A stretch of 12,091 bases of DNA from JAGXTF01 sp038317095 (GCA_038317095.1 JBBQBB010000080.1:1-12091), one strand, 5' to 3'. Shown: positions 1-7,495, counted from the first letter of the stretch. The notes: generated from the letters alone by a model not told the origin. Made by a program: numbers and translations.

Positions 1-885
1 CACTGGCGGGTTGGTTGGTGCTACAATTTTTACCAATTTGGTAATAGAGTCTTTGGTACCACAATAATCTACAGTTAATTTTACATCGTAGTTACCAGCA
101 CTGGCCCAAGAAGACTTGGCTTTTGCTCCTACAGCAGATGCCGGCGTGCCTGAAGCCGCTGTTCCTGGAGGGTTGAAATTCCAAATGTACTTGTAAAAAG
201 AAACTGGGTTGTCTGCATTAAATGTTATTTGTGCTTTGTTGTAATTGACACCAGACGGTGGAGTAAAAGCCGCTGTTGGCGCAGTTCCTGCTTTAATATT
301 AACTTCTAAATCAAATTGGTTACCATAAATACTAGGGTTACCGCAAGAACCTGTTGAAGTTAAATTTGTAGGCCAATAAGTAAAGCATGCCCTAATACGC
401 ATACGGGTTTTACCTGGGTTGCTTGTGCAAGGAACTTGCAAACCAGATTTTGCCGAAGTATTGGTAATTTTTCCGCAACAATAAGGACCAGTTTGAGGGT
501 CTGCTATGCATTCTCCTGCATCTGAGAAATCGCCATCGCGGTTTCCATCAATCCAAACTCCTGCATAGGTTCCCCAACCCCAACCATAACCATCGCCGTT
601 ACCCTTTAGAGTCACATCAATAAATTCGCTAGAAGTAATGTCAAAAGGGGCGCCGGTGTTCAATATGGATTGGGTTGTGTTGTTGCCTAAGGAAGCATAC
701 GAGGCCAAGGTTCCTGTAGCCCCTGCCACGGTGATTTCGGTAACGTTTCCACCATAAGTTGTTCCGAACCCATTGCTGGTTGCGTTACACCATTGGGCAG
801 AAGAACTACCTGGAAGCAGGGCAGACAAGGCAATTAAGCCTAATCCGAAACTTCTCATAATTGTTTTGGTAATTGTTCTTTTCAT
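1..885 (-). CDS. Secreted GEVED- and PKD-domain protein, 5' part only
   Basis: The minus strand is open for 295 codons from ATG at 885 and leaves the window with no stop, so only the N-terminus is visible. Residues 1-30 look like a signal peptide: basic MKRTITK, a hydrophobic stretch, then cleavage near SSA|QW. Residues about 88-196 resemble a GEVED domain, with WIDGNRDGDFSDAGE at 111-125 (an Asp/Asn/Gly loop of calcium-binding type) and RMRIRACF at 161-168. Residues about 204-290 resemble a PKD domain, with YIWNF at 233-237 and AGNYDVKLTV at 263-272. Such proteins are surface or extracellular adhesins or enzymes in Bacteroidota, and many carry a C-terminal type IX secretion signal, but that end is outside the window. 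A second in-frame ATG at 858 would still leave a signal peptide. The catalytic or binding role is unknown. Domain calls are by motif only. Confidence 0.8.
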   Translation of the reverse strand, partial: MKRTITKTIMRSFGLGLIALSALLPGSSSAQWCNATSNGFGTTYGGNVTEITVAGATGTLASYASLGNNTTQSILNTGAPFDITSSEFIDVTLKGNGDGYGWGWGTYAGVWIDGNRDGDFSDAGECIADPQTGPYCCGKITNTSAKSGLQVPCTSNPGKTRMRIRACFTYWPTNLTSTGSCGNPSIYGNQFDLEVNIKAGTAPTAAFTPPSGVNYNKAQITFNADNPVSFYKYIWNFNPPGTAASGTPASAVGAKAKSSWASAGNYDVKLTVDYCGTKDSITKLVKIVAPTNPPV

Positions 886-924
886 AGGTTCTATAATTAT
901 TTTATTGTGAACAAATGACGTAAT

Positions 925-958
925 AAAATCTAGTAGTTGCAACTAGAAATGTCACAAT
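925..958 (-). promoter_or_regulatory. Possible Bacteroidota-type promoter of the GEVED/PKD gene
   Basis: Reading the minus strand, TAGATTTT (932 to 925) matches seven of eight positions of the Bacteroidota -7 box TAnnTTTG. ATTG (958 to 955) lies 22 bases upstream and is three of four to the -33 box TTTG. Transcription would start near 917, giving a leader of about 30 bases before the ATG at 885. A perfect 12-bp palindrome TAGTTGCAACTA (934-945) sits in the spacer, where a regulator could bind. AT-rich DNA gives such matches easily, so this is a weak prediction. Confidence 0.25.
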
Positions 959-1053
959 TTTGTCATTAAATGCTAAAATGCACTTGGGGCCTGCATTTCA
1001 ATGTGTAGAAAAACTATATTCTATCTAAGGTATTTGGATATTCGTCGAATTAC

Positions 1054-1908
1054 TCAACCTTTTTTCAAGGAATCGGATGTGGAGTTGTCTTTTTTGGTTG
1101 GCGGTACTGCGGATTTTTGTTTTTCCAAATCTCTTTTGTAACTGCGAATGGCGTAAAATATACCTTTGGCTATGGTTTTTTGGCCATCTTCAGATTTTAA
1201 CGTAGCGCGGTCCTTGTTGTTGGTTAAAAATCCAGTTTCAACCAAAACACTAGGCATTGCAGTTTGCCAAAGAACCAAAAACCCTGCCTGTTTTACACCA
1301 CGTGTTTTTACGGAGGAAATTTTATTGGTATTTACTTCCACCAATTGAGAAAATTTCATGCTCTGTTGTAAAAACGCATTTTGAACCAAGGAAAAAATAA
1401 TATGACTTTCGGCACTTTTGGGATCAAACCCCCCGTAGCTCTCATTGGTTTTGTAGTCATCCTCATAAGAAATTACTGCATTTTCGCGTTTGGCTACATC
1501 CAAATTGCCTTGTGTTTTGTGCAAACCCATAAAATAAGTTTCACTGCCAGCGGCAACTGTATTCACATTTGAGTTGCAATGAATGGAAATAAACAAATCT
1601 GCATTTTCTTTATTGGCAATATTGGGTCTCTCCCACAGTTCTACAAATTTGTCGGTTTTGCGTGTATAGATAACGGTTACGTCTTTTAGAGAATCTTCAA
1701 TAATTTTACCCAGCTTAAGGCTAATAGCCAAAGTCACCGCTTTTTCCCAAATCTCATTGGCTCCGTTGCAACCAGGATCAAGGCCGCCATGGCCGGCATC
1801 AATAACTATTTTCCTTACCAAACCATTTCTAGCATGTGGCAAGTTTTTGGAAGCTGGCAACAGCAGCATTAAAATAATTGTGAGTATGAGGGATAGTAGC
1901 AATCTCAT
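1054..1908 (-). CDS. N-acetylmuramoyl-L-alanine amidase (Amidase_3 / AmiC family)
   Basis: This is a zinc amidase that cleaves the bond between N-acetylmuramic acid and L-alanine in peptidoglycan, probably in the periplasm for cell separation or wall turnover. From ATG at 1908 the product is 284 residues. Residues 1-20 are a hydrophobic signal or anchor segment (MRLLLSLILTIILMLLLP). Family motifs follow: IDAGHGG with zinc ligand His40, a conserved Glu near 55 (IWEKAVTL), SIHCNS with His110, and VLVETGFLTN with catalytic Glu224. An insert of about 70 residues after His110, running from GSETYFMGLHK to the FSQLVE region, is characteristic of Bacteroidota homologues. The tail is Lys/Ser/Thr-rich. 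Upstream in-frame starts exist at 1938 and 1965; I prefer 1908 because it begins right at the signal segment and does not run into the divergent lptD leader, though 1938 (MIKIHRNISTMR...) is also plausible. Confidence 0.93.
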   Translation of the reverse strand: MRLLLSLILTIILMLLLPASKNLPHARNGLVRKIVIDAGHGGLDPGCNGANEIWEKAVTLAISLKLGKIIEDSLKDVTVIYTRKTDKFVELWERPNIANKENADLFISIHCNSNVNTVAAGSETYFMGLHKTQGNLDVAKRENAVISYEDDYKTNESYGGFDPKSAESHIIFSLVQNAFLQQSMKFSQLVEVNTNKISSVKTRGVKQAGFLVLWQTAMPSVLVETGFLTNNKDRATLKSEDGQKTIAKGIFYAIRSYKRDLEKQKSAVPPTKKDNSTSDSLKKG

Positions 1909-2016
1909 TGTACTTATGTTTCGATGTATCTTAATCATAAACCCTGCCAAAACCATTGTGGGCAAAAAAAAGCTTCATTTGGCAAAGTTTTTGACGAATT
2001 TCGCGCAGTTTTAAGG

Positions 2017-4632
2017 ATGTACCAACAGGGGATAAAAAATGTTTTTCTACTTCCAATGTTAATTGACCTGCGCGTTATAGCTTTTTTTGTTATAACCTGC
2101 ACGGCAGGATTCACGAAAGGCCAAACGTCTAAAATAAAAGACAGCACCCGGATTGAAGTGGCAAAACCCAAATCTGGTGGATTGGATAAACCCATTGACT
2201 ACAAAGCTACAGATTCCATTATTTTTGATATTAAGAGGAATAAAGTTTTTTTATTCAATCAAGCATCCTTGCATTATGGCGATATTAATTTAACAGCATA
2301 TTATATTGAAGTTGATTTAAAAAAGAAAGAAATTTACGCAAAAGGCGGACTTGATAGCAATGGGAAATACGGTTTTTTGCCTATACTAAAAGACGGCAAT
2401 GAAACTTACAAAGCCGACAGTATGCGATACAACAGTGGCAGTAAAAAAGGCAGAGTTTATGGCTTGCATTTGGTGCAGGATGAAGTGCATATTCATTTAA
2501 CCAAAGTTCTAAAACAATCTGATGGCAGTTTCGTAGGCGAACATGGTCAGATTACTACATGTGATGCAGATCATCCCCATTTTTATTTTAATACCTCGAA
2601 GATTAAAGTAATACCCAACAACAAAGTCCTGTTTGGTAGCGCCAATTTGGTTGTTGAAGATGTGCCTACACCACTTGCAGTTCCTTTTGGCTTAGCCCCC
2701 ATTAAAAAAGGACGGAGAAATGGCATTCTATTCCCTGCTTATGGGTATAACTATGCAAATAAGTCTTTCTATCTTCAAAAATTGGGTTACTACACAGGTT
2801 TAGGACCCAATGCAGATTTAACTTTGAGCACAGACGCTTATTTAAATGGCGATTTAAGGGCTGGTATTGCAAGTAATTTTATTAAGAGGTATAAATACAG
2901 GGGCTCTATAAATTTCAATGCGAGTCGTTTTGGAAATGGCACCGAAAGAACCAGTCCTGGATTCACCCGCAATCTTGATTTTTCATTGGGGTCTAGCTTT
3001 GGATTTGATTCTAAATACTTGCCAGGTACTATTTTAAATGGCGACATTCACATACAAACCGGAAATTTTAACCGGTTAAATTCACGAGATTTGGCTGGTT
3101 TTTCACAAAATCAGTTCAATTCCAGTATTAATTTTGGTCATAATTTTTTAAAAAACAAAATTACATTTAACGCATCTGCAAGGCATTCTCAAAATACGCA
3201 AACCCATAGTTTTAGATTGGAATTGCCCAATGTGGTTGTAGGGGTGCCTCGTATTACTCCATTTGCAAAAAATGGAACCAGCAAATGGTACCAACAAATT
3301 GGAGTCGGGTATAATATGAATTTTAGCAACGTATTAAATACCATCGATACCATTTTGTTTAGTTCACGTGGCAGGGATGAATTTAAAAACTTACAAAATG
3401 GCATTAACCACAGTCTATCAACTGGAACAACCTTTAAATTGCTACAAGGAACCATTAATGTAAGTCCCACTTTTAACTATTCTGAAAAGTGGTATTTTAG
3501 TACGATAAAAAAGAGTTGGGATACAGCGAATAGAAGAGAAATTGTAACGAACGAACAAGGATTTTATCGCATGCAACAATACAATGCGGCGGCTACTATT
3601 TCTACCAATATTTATGGCACCTTCCAAAATTTGAATACCGGCAAATTGCGCGCAATTAGACATACGATAACACCGTCACTTTCGGTAGGATATGCACCAG
3701 AAATTAATCCAGAAAAATTAGGCTGGGTGCGAGGTTATTTTAACGATACTGCCAAAACAAAAAACTTAGTGACGTATAATATTTTTGAAAAAGGCATTAA
3801 CGGATATTACAACCAAATGGAAAGCGGAAGTATTGGTTTTAGCATTAGCAATAACCTACAAGGAAAAAAGGTGGTATCCATAGACAGCAATGGAAAAGAA
3901 AAATTAGATAAATTTAATATCATAGATGCATTAAATATTTCAGGGAGTTATAATCTTTTGGCGGATAGTTTTAATTTATCGGATATCAATACTACATTAA
4001 ATACTGTGTTGTTGCAAATTTTCAACATCACTGCCTCTGCACAATTCAGCCCTTACGCCATAGATGGAAAAGGCCGCAGATTGCAAGAATACCAAATTAA
4101 AAAAGATTACAGCCCATTGCGTTTTGTCAATTTCAATACCAGTTTAAATACGCAACTGAATCCAGAAAAATTTAAACGCAATAAAAATGGTGAATCCAAA
4201 GAATTAAATTCTAAAAAAGGAACTGTAGAAGAGTTAGAAGCGTTGCGCAAAAACAATTTGGATTACTACAATTTTAAAATACCTTGGAATATAAATATAA
4301 GTTATATTTTAGACTATAATAAAGACAATTCAATTCGTTTCGGAACACCTAAATTAACTACCCATCGCATTGCCATAGGTGGAGATGTGAATTTAACTAC
4401 TGAATGGAAAATAGGGTATCAAACGGGTTATGACTTGGTTCAAAAACAGATAGTTGCGAGCCAGTTTACTATTTCTAGAAATTTGCATTGTTGGCAATTG
4501 GATTTTAGTTGGGTTCCAATTGGGGGAAATAAAAATTGGGTATTTACATTGCGGCCAAAATCCAGTTTATTGCAAGATTTGAAGTTAAACAAAAGGGTCT
4601 ATAATAATCCAGCACTTTTTGGTGCATATTAA
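2017..4632 (+). CDS. lptD: LPS-assembly outer-membrane protein LptD (OstA family)
   Basis: LptD is the outer-membrane beta-barrel that, with LptE, places lipopolysaccharide in the outer leaflet. From ATG at 2017 the product is 871 residues. A hydrophobic export segment lies around residues 19-33 (VIAFFVITCTAG). An OstA/LptA-like beta-jellyroll domain follows at about 62-220, with repeated strands such as DSIIFDIKRNKVFLF and the TTCDADHPHFYF motif. The barrel starts after PFGLAPIKKGRRNGILFPAYGY (about 223-244) and runs to the end. The last part has the conserved CWQLDFSWVPIGG and LRPKSSLLQDLKL blocks and ends in FGAY, an aromatic end typical of barrel insertion signals. The start is uncertain: ATG at 2056 also precedes the hydrophobic segment, while ATG at 1924 would add a charged non-signal stretch and overlap the longest reading of the divergent amidase. 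It is followed 23 bases later by the peroxiredoxin gene, suggesting one transcript. Confidence 0.92.
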   Translation: MYQQGIKNVFLLPMLIDLRVIAFFVITCTAGFTKGQTSKIKDSTRIEVAKPKSGGLDKPIDYKATDSIIFDIKRNKVFLFNQASLHYGDINLTAYYIEVDLKKKEIYAKGGLDSNGKYGFLPILKDGNETYKADSMRYNSGSKKGRVYGLHLVQDEVHIHLTKVLKQSDGSFVGEHGQITTCDADHPHFYFNTSKIKVIPNNKVLFGSANLVVEDVPTPLAVPFGLAPIKKGRRNGILFPAYGYNYANKSFYLQKLGYYTGLGPNADLTLSTDAYLNGDLRAGIASNFIKRYKYRGSINFNASRFGNGTERTSPGFTRNLDFSLGSSFGFDSKYLPGTILNGDIHIQTGNFNRLNSRDLAGFSQNQFNSSINFGHNFLKNKITFNASARHSQNTQTHSFRLELPNVVVGVPRITPFAKNGTSKWYQQIGVGYNMNFSNVLNTIDTILFSSRGRDEFKNLQNGINHSLSTGTTFKLLQGTINVSPTFNYSEKWYFSTIKKSWDTANRREIVTNEQGFYRMQQYNAAATISTNIYGTFQNLNTGKLRAIRHTITPSLSVGYAPEINPEKLGWVRGYFNDTAKTKNLVTYNIFEKGINGYYNQMESGSIGFSISNNLQGKKVVSIDSNGKEKLDKFNIIDALNISGSYNLLADSFNLSDINTTLNTVLLQIFNITASAQFSPYAIDGKGRRLQEYQIKKDYSPLRFVNFNTSLNTQLNPEKFKRNKNGESKELNSKKGTVEELEALRKNNLDYYNFKIPWNINISYILDYNKDNSIRFGTPKLTTHRIAIGGDVNLTTEWKIGYQTGYDLVQKQIVASQFTISRNLHCWQLDFSWVPIGGNKNWVFTLRPKSSLLQDLKLNKRVYNNPALFGAY

Positions 4633-4655
4633 ACTAAAATCATCATATTTGCGGT

Positions 4656-5132
4656 ATGACATTACAAATAGGCACCCAGGCACCTGACTTTACCCTTTAC
4701 ACCTCCGAAAAAACGGCTGTAACATTATCCTCCCAACGCGGCGAAAATGTAGTATTGCTATTTTTTCCATTGGCATTTACAGGCACTTGCACAATAGAAT
4801 TATGCACTTTGCGCGATCAATTGCACGATTATACTGAATTGAATACTGAGGTTATGGCCATTTCCGTAGATTCCGTATTTACACTTGCAAAATGGAAAGA
4901 ATTGGAAGGATTTAATTTTACTATGCTTTCAGACTTCAACAAAGAAGCTTCAATTGCTTATGATACAATTTATGAAAAATTTGGTCCAGGTGGACATATG
5001 CATGGCGTGTCTAAACGATCTGCTTTCGTTATTGATGGCGAAGGTATTATACGTTACGCTGAAGTATTGGAAAATGCCACTTTGTTGCCCAACATGGACG
5101 CGATAAAAGCGTGTTTGGCTTCCTTAAAATAA
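4656..5132 (+). CDS. Peroxiredoxin, AhpE/BCP-like thiol peroxidase
   Basis: This 158-residue AhpC/TSA-family protein probably reduces hydrogen peroxide or organic and lipid hydroperoxides. It has no signal peptide, so it should act in the cytoplasm. The thioredoxin-fold start GTQAPDFTL is followed by FFPLAFTGTCTIELCTLRD (36-54), which holds the peroxidatic Cys45 with Thr42 (TxxC) and fits AhpE-type PLAFTGxC closely. Arg121 in SKRSAFVID supplies the conserved active-site arginine. A second cysteine, Cys50, is five residues after Cys45, the spacing of the resolving cysteine in E. coli BCP, so it may form an intramolecular disulfide; Cys153 is a third thiol. Length matches the family. The gene lies 23 bases after lptD and 20 bases before the most likely start of the FGE-fold gene, which suggests an operon. 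Its reductant (thioredoxin or another) cannot be told from sequence. Confidence 0.92.
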   Translation: MTLQIGTQAPDFTLYTSEKTAVTLSSQRGENVVLLFFPLAFTGTCTIELCTLRDQLHDYTELNTEVMAISVDSVFTLAKWKELEGFNFTMLSDFNKEASIAYDTIYEKFGPGGHMHGVSKRSAFVIDGEGIIRYAEVLENATLLPNMDAIKACLASLK

Positions 5133-5152
5133 AAAACAATTGGTATAAACGG

Positions 5153-6265
5153 ATGCGTTGTTCTCTATTTCTATGCTTACTGTTGCCTCTCTTAACGGCA
5201 GGCCAACAAATACCATTAGAATATAGAACTGCTTATTATTATAGGAATGCAGATACTTTCCATTTAAACAATACCCAAATAAAAAACGACAAAGCAACCC
5301 TTGCTTTCTTCGCAAAACAAGGGTTGCTTTTTATCGATTCAATGCTTTTACAAACTACTATTCAGCATGGTTTTGACAGCATATTAAACGTCACTAAATT
5401 TATAAACGCAGGGTCATTTTTTATGTATAAAACCGAAGTGAGCAATGCGGAATACAAACAATTTCAGCAAAGCAAAAAAAGTGGGGTGTACTACCCAGAC
5501 ACGGCGGTGTGGCAGGATGGCGAAGAAGAAAAAGACCCATTCGTTTTGTATTATTATCAGAATAAAGCTTACAATTCATATCCGGTTGTAGGGATTACAC
5601 ATTGGCAGGCGGTGCAGTATTGTATATGGAAAACCCAAGAATTAAATGCGCTATTGAATAAAAATGGCATTGCCAAATACAGCGTTGAAGTAAGGTTGCC
5701 ATCGGATGCAGATTACAATGCTGCTTATAAAAAGCATATCACAGGTTGGCTAAAATCTAAAGAAAATACATGCGGATTTTCGATGGAAAATGATTACTTA
5801 AGTTATGCATTTGGTTGTGGTAAATTTCGCTGCAATTTTCATACAATTACGACTACGCGGGGAGCTGCAATAAAGCCCACACTGGATAAAAACTGGCAGG
5901 CGTATGGCTTTATAGTTACACCCACATTGTCCTATCAAAATGCCTTGGGAATGTATAATTTGCTAGGGAATGTAGAGGAATGGACATCCACTTCCGCAGG
6001 GGGCGCATTGTTTAACAATTTGGAATACATTTATACCACAACAAATAAAATTATCCCAAATACACAAACCAAAATAGACAGTGTTTCCCTAAATAAACAC
6101 ATTTATAAAAAAACAGATTTAGCGAAACACTATTTTGTAAAAGGGGGCAGCTGGATGGATGAGATTTATTACTTACAACCTGCAGCACTAAAATTAAAAG
6201 CCGAATGGCACCGTTCTAAAACCATAGGATTTAGATATGTGGTATATGTAAAAGCGAAAGATTAA
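5153..6265 (+). CDS. Exported FGE-fold protein, GldK/GldJ-like, non-catalytic
   Basis: This is a protein of 370 residues from ATG at 5153. Residues 1-17 (MRCSLFLCLLLPLLTAG) form a signal peptide, with cleavage before QQ and no lipobox Cys in the right place, so it is likely periplasmic or secreted rather than a lipoprotein. From about residue 88 it follows the formylglycine-generating-enzyme/sulfatase-modifying-factor fold: FMYKTEVSNAEY (90-101), YPVVGITHWQAVQYC (143-157), VRLPSDADYNAAY (180-192), LGMYNLLGNVEEWT (265-278), VKGGSWMD (329-336) and IGFRYVV (358-364). The C-terminal part after GNVEEW has no cysteine, so the paired Cys of true FGE is absent; this resembles the gliding/type IX secretion proteins GldK and GldJ, which use the fold structurally. 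Cys207, 222 and 227 cluster in an insert before GNVEEW. An upstream GTG at 5111 would overlap the peroxiredoxin gene and bury the signal peptide, so I reject it. Partner unknown. Confidence 0.8.
   Translation: MRCSLFLCLLLPLLTAGQQIPLEYRTAYYYRNADTFHLNNTQIKNDKATLAFFAKQGLLFIDSMLLQTTIQHGFDSILNVTKFINAGSFFMYKTEVSNAEYKQFQQSKKSGVYYPDTAVWQDGEEEKDPFVLYYYQNKAYNSYPVVGITHWQAVQYCIWKTQELNALLNKNGIAKYSVEVRLPSDADYNAAYKKHITGWLKSKENTCGFSMENDYLSYAFGCGKFRCNFHTITTTRGAAIKPTLDKNWQAYGFIVTPTLSYQNALGMYNLLGNVEEWTSTSAGGALFNNLEYIYTTTNKIIPNTQTKIDSVSLNKHIYKKTDLAKHYFVKGGSWMDEIYYLQPAALKLKAEWHRSKTIGFRYVVYVKAKD
5291..5330 (+). terminator. Terminator-like hairpin inside the FGE-fold coding sequence
   Basis: AAAGCAACCCTTG (5291-5303) is followed by its exact reverse complement CAAGGGTTGCTTT (5318-5330), giving a perfect 13-bp stem with a 14-base loop. 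The loop can close further: TTT 5305-5307 pairs with AAA 5314-5316 after one mismatch, leaving CTTCGC. The stem ends in a run of five T (5328-5332). This has the form of a Rho-independent terminator, about 160 bases after the peroxiredoxin stop and about 140 bases into the next gene, where it encodes residues 47-59 of the likely protein (KATLAFFAKQGLL). It could lower downstream expression or pause polymerase. The structure is seen directly; the function is inferred. Confidence 0.5.
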
Positions 6266-7495
6266 TTAATTTAAATCGGCCAATTCCACCTCATTTCGAA
6301 ACAAATCTTCCATAGTTTCGCGCTTGCGAATTAACTGGGCTTTGCCGTTTATGACCATCACTTCGGCAGGTCTAAAGCGGGCGTTATAGTTGTTGCTCAT
6401 AGTAAATCCGTAGGCACCTGCATTTCGAATTGCGATAAAATCTCCTTCACGGACTTCGGCAATTTTACGGTCGTAGCCTAGTGTATCAGTTTCACAAATA
6501 TACCCAACAACGGAGTACACCCTTGGCGTGCCTTCTGGATTTGAAATGTTTTCTATGTGGTGGTAGGCATCGTAAAACATAGGTCTGATTAAATGGTTTT
6601 GGCCGCTATCTACCCCTATAAAAACGGTAGAGGTTGTTTGCTTTATTACGTTAGTTTTGACAAGCAAATAGCCACTTTCGCTGACGATAAATTTGCCTGG
6701 CTCAAACCACAACTCTAGTTCACGGCCATATTTAGCACAGAAAAGTTTGAAAGCTTCTGCGATTTTCACACCTGTATCTTCTATGTCGGTAACAAAATCG
6801 CCTTCTTTGTAGGCCACTTTGAATCCACTGCCAAAATCCATAAATTGAAGGTCTGGAAATTCTTCGGCGGCATCAAACAGCAATTCAGCACCTCTTAAAA
6901 AAACTTCGCTGTCCAGAATGTCGCTTCCCGTGTGCATGTGCAAACCTGCAACGTTCATTTCATTGCTTTGCACTACGCGAAGCACGTGGCGCAATTGGTG
7001 AATGGATATTCCGAATTTAGAATCGATATGCCCTACGGAAATATGGCTATGACCACCTGCCATAATGTGTGGATTTAGACGAATACAAACCGGCACAGTT
7101 CCGCGGTAAAGGTGACCAAATTGTTCTAAAATAGATATGTTATCAATGTTAATATGAACACCCTTTTGTACAGCTTGAACAATTTCTTCCATGTCCACGC
7201 AATTGGGTGTGTACATGATTTGCGTTGGCAGAAAACCTGCACGAAGGCCCATATCAACTTCCTGAATGGAAACGGCATCGAGGCCAGAACCTTCCCTTTT
7301 CAACAAACGCAATATATTTACATTGTTTAAGGCCTTTAAAGCATAATGCAATCGCACTTTAATACCTGGGAAGGCATTTTTTAGGCGGTGATATTGCGAA
7401 ACTATTTTATCTGCGTCGTAAACGTATACCGGGGTTCCAAACTCTTCAGCAATTTGTGTTGCTGAAACATTTCCAATTTTGTATTCTTGGTCCAT
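6266..7495 (-). CDS. lysA: Diaminopimelate decarboxylase
   Basis: LysA catalyses the last step of lysine synthesis, meso-diaminopimelate to L-lysine plus CO2, in the cytoplasm. The protein is 409 residues, normal for the family. It is a fold-type III PLP enzyme: Lys54 in HYALKALNN binds PLP, HMHTGS (186-191) and DFGSGFKV (220-227) form the phosphate-binding side of the barrel, EPGKFIV is at 265-271, RPMFYDAYHH at 304-313, the catalytic CETD at 334-337, and NAGAYGFTMSNNYN at 358-371. The EPGK and HMHTGS forms differ from the EPGR and HxGS of proteobacterial enzymes; I recall them as usual for Bacteroidota. The start is clear: ATG at 7495 is preceded by an A-rich stretch and then the terminator hairpin of secDF. 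At the other end the stop abuts the stop of the convergent FGE-fold gene. Ornithine/arginine decarboxylase is unlikely because of these LysA motifs. Confidence 0.95.
   Translation of the reverse strand: MDQEYKIGNVSATQIAEEFGTPVYVYDADKIVSQYHRLKNAFPGIKVRLHYALKALNNVNILRLLKREGSGLDAVSIQEVDMGLRAGFLPTQIMYTPNCVDMEEIVQAVQKGVHINIDNISILEQFGHLYRGTVPVCIRLNPHIMAGGHSHISVGHIDSKFGISIHQLRHVLRVVQSNEMNVAGLHMHTGSDILDSEVFLRGAELLFDAAEEFPDLQFMDFGSGFKVAYKEGDFVTDIEDTGVKIAEAFKLFCAKYGRELELWFEPGKFIVSESGYLLVKTNVIKQTTSTVFIGVDSGQNHLIRPMFYDAYHHIENISNPEGTPRVYSVVGYICETDTLGYDRKIAEVREGDFIAIRNAGAYGFTMSNNYNARFRPAEVMVINGKAQLIRKRETMEDLFRNEVELADLN

Noticed and set aside
1038..1050. Odd palindrome ATTCGTCGAAT next to the amidase stop as a terminator
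   Set aside because: The arms are separated by only one base, so no RNA hairpin can form, and there is no adjoining T-run.
1166..1572. Two short plus-strand frames opposite the amidase gene
   Set aside because: They have no recognisable motif and sit over codons for the amidase catalytic and insert regions, so they are shadows of that gene.
3067..3080. Perfect 14-bp palindrome TTTAACCGGTTAAA, and a second one, AATTGCGCGCAATT, at 3644-3657
   Set aside because: Both lie inside lptD codons. A 14-bp palindrome is expected about once in 12 kb by chance, so two are not convincing as binding sites.
4613..4650. Possible promoter for the peroxiredoxin gene (TTTG, then CATATTTG just before the ATG)
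   Set aside because: The start point would fall at or after the ATG, the -7 box lacks its first T, and the 23-base gap from lptD fits co-transcription better.
5111..5152. Upstream GTG start that would lengthen the FGE-fold protein by 14 residues
   Set aside because: It overlaps the peroxiredoxin gene by 22 bases and places a charged stretch before an otherwise normal signal peptide that starts at ATG 5153.
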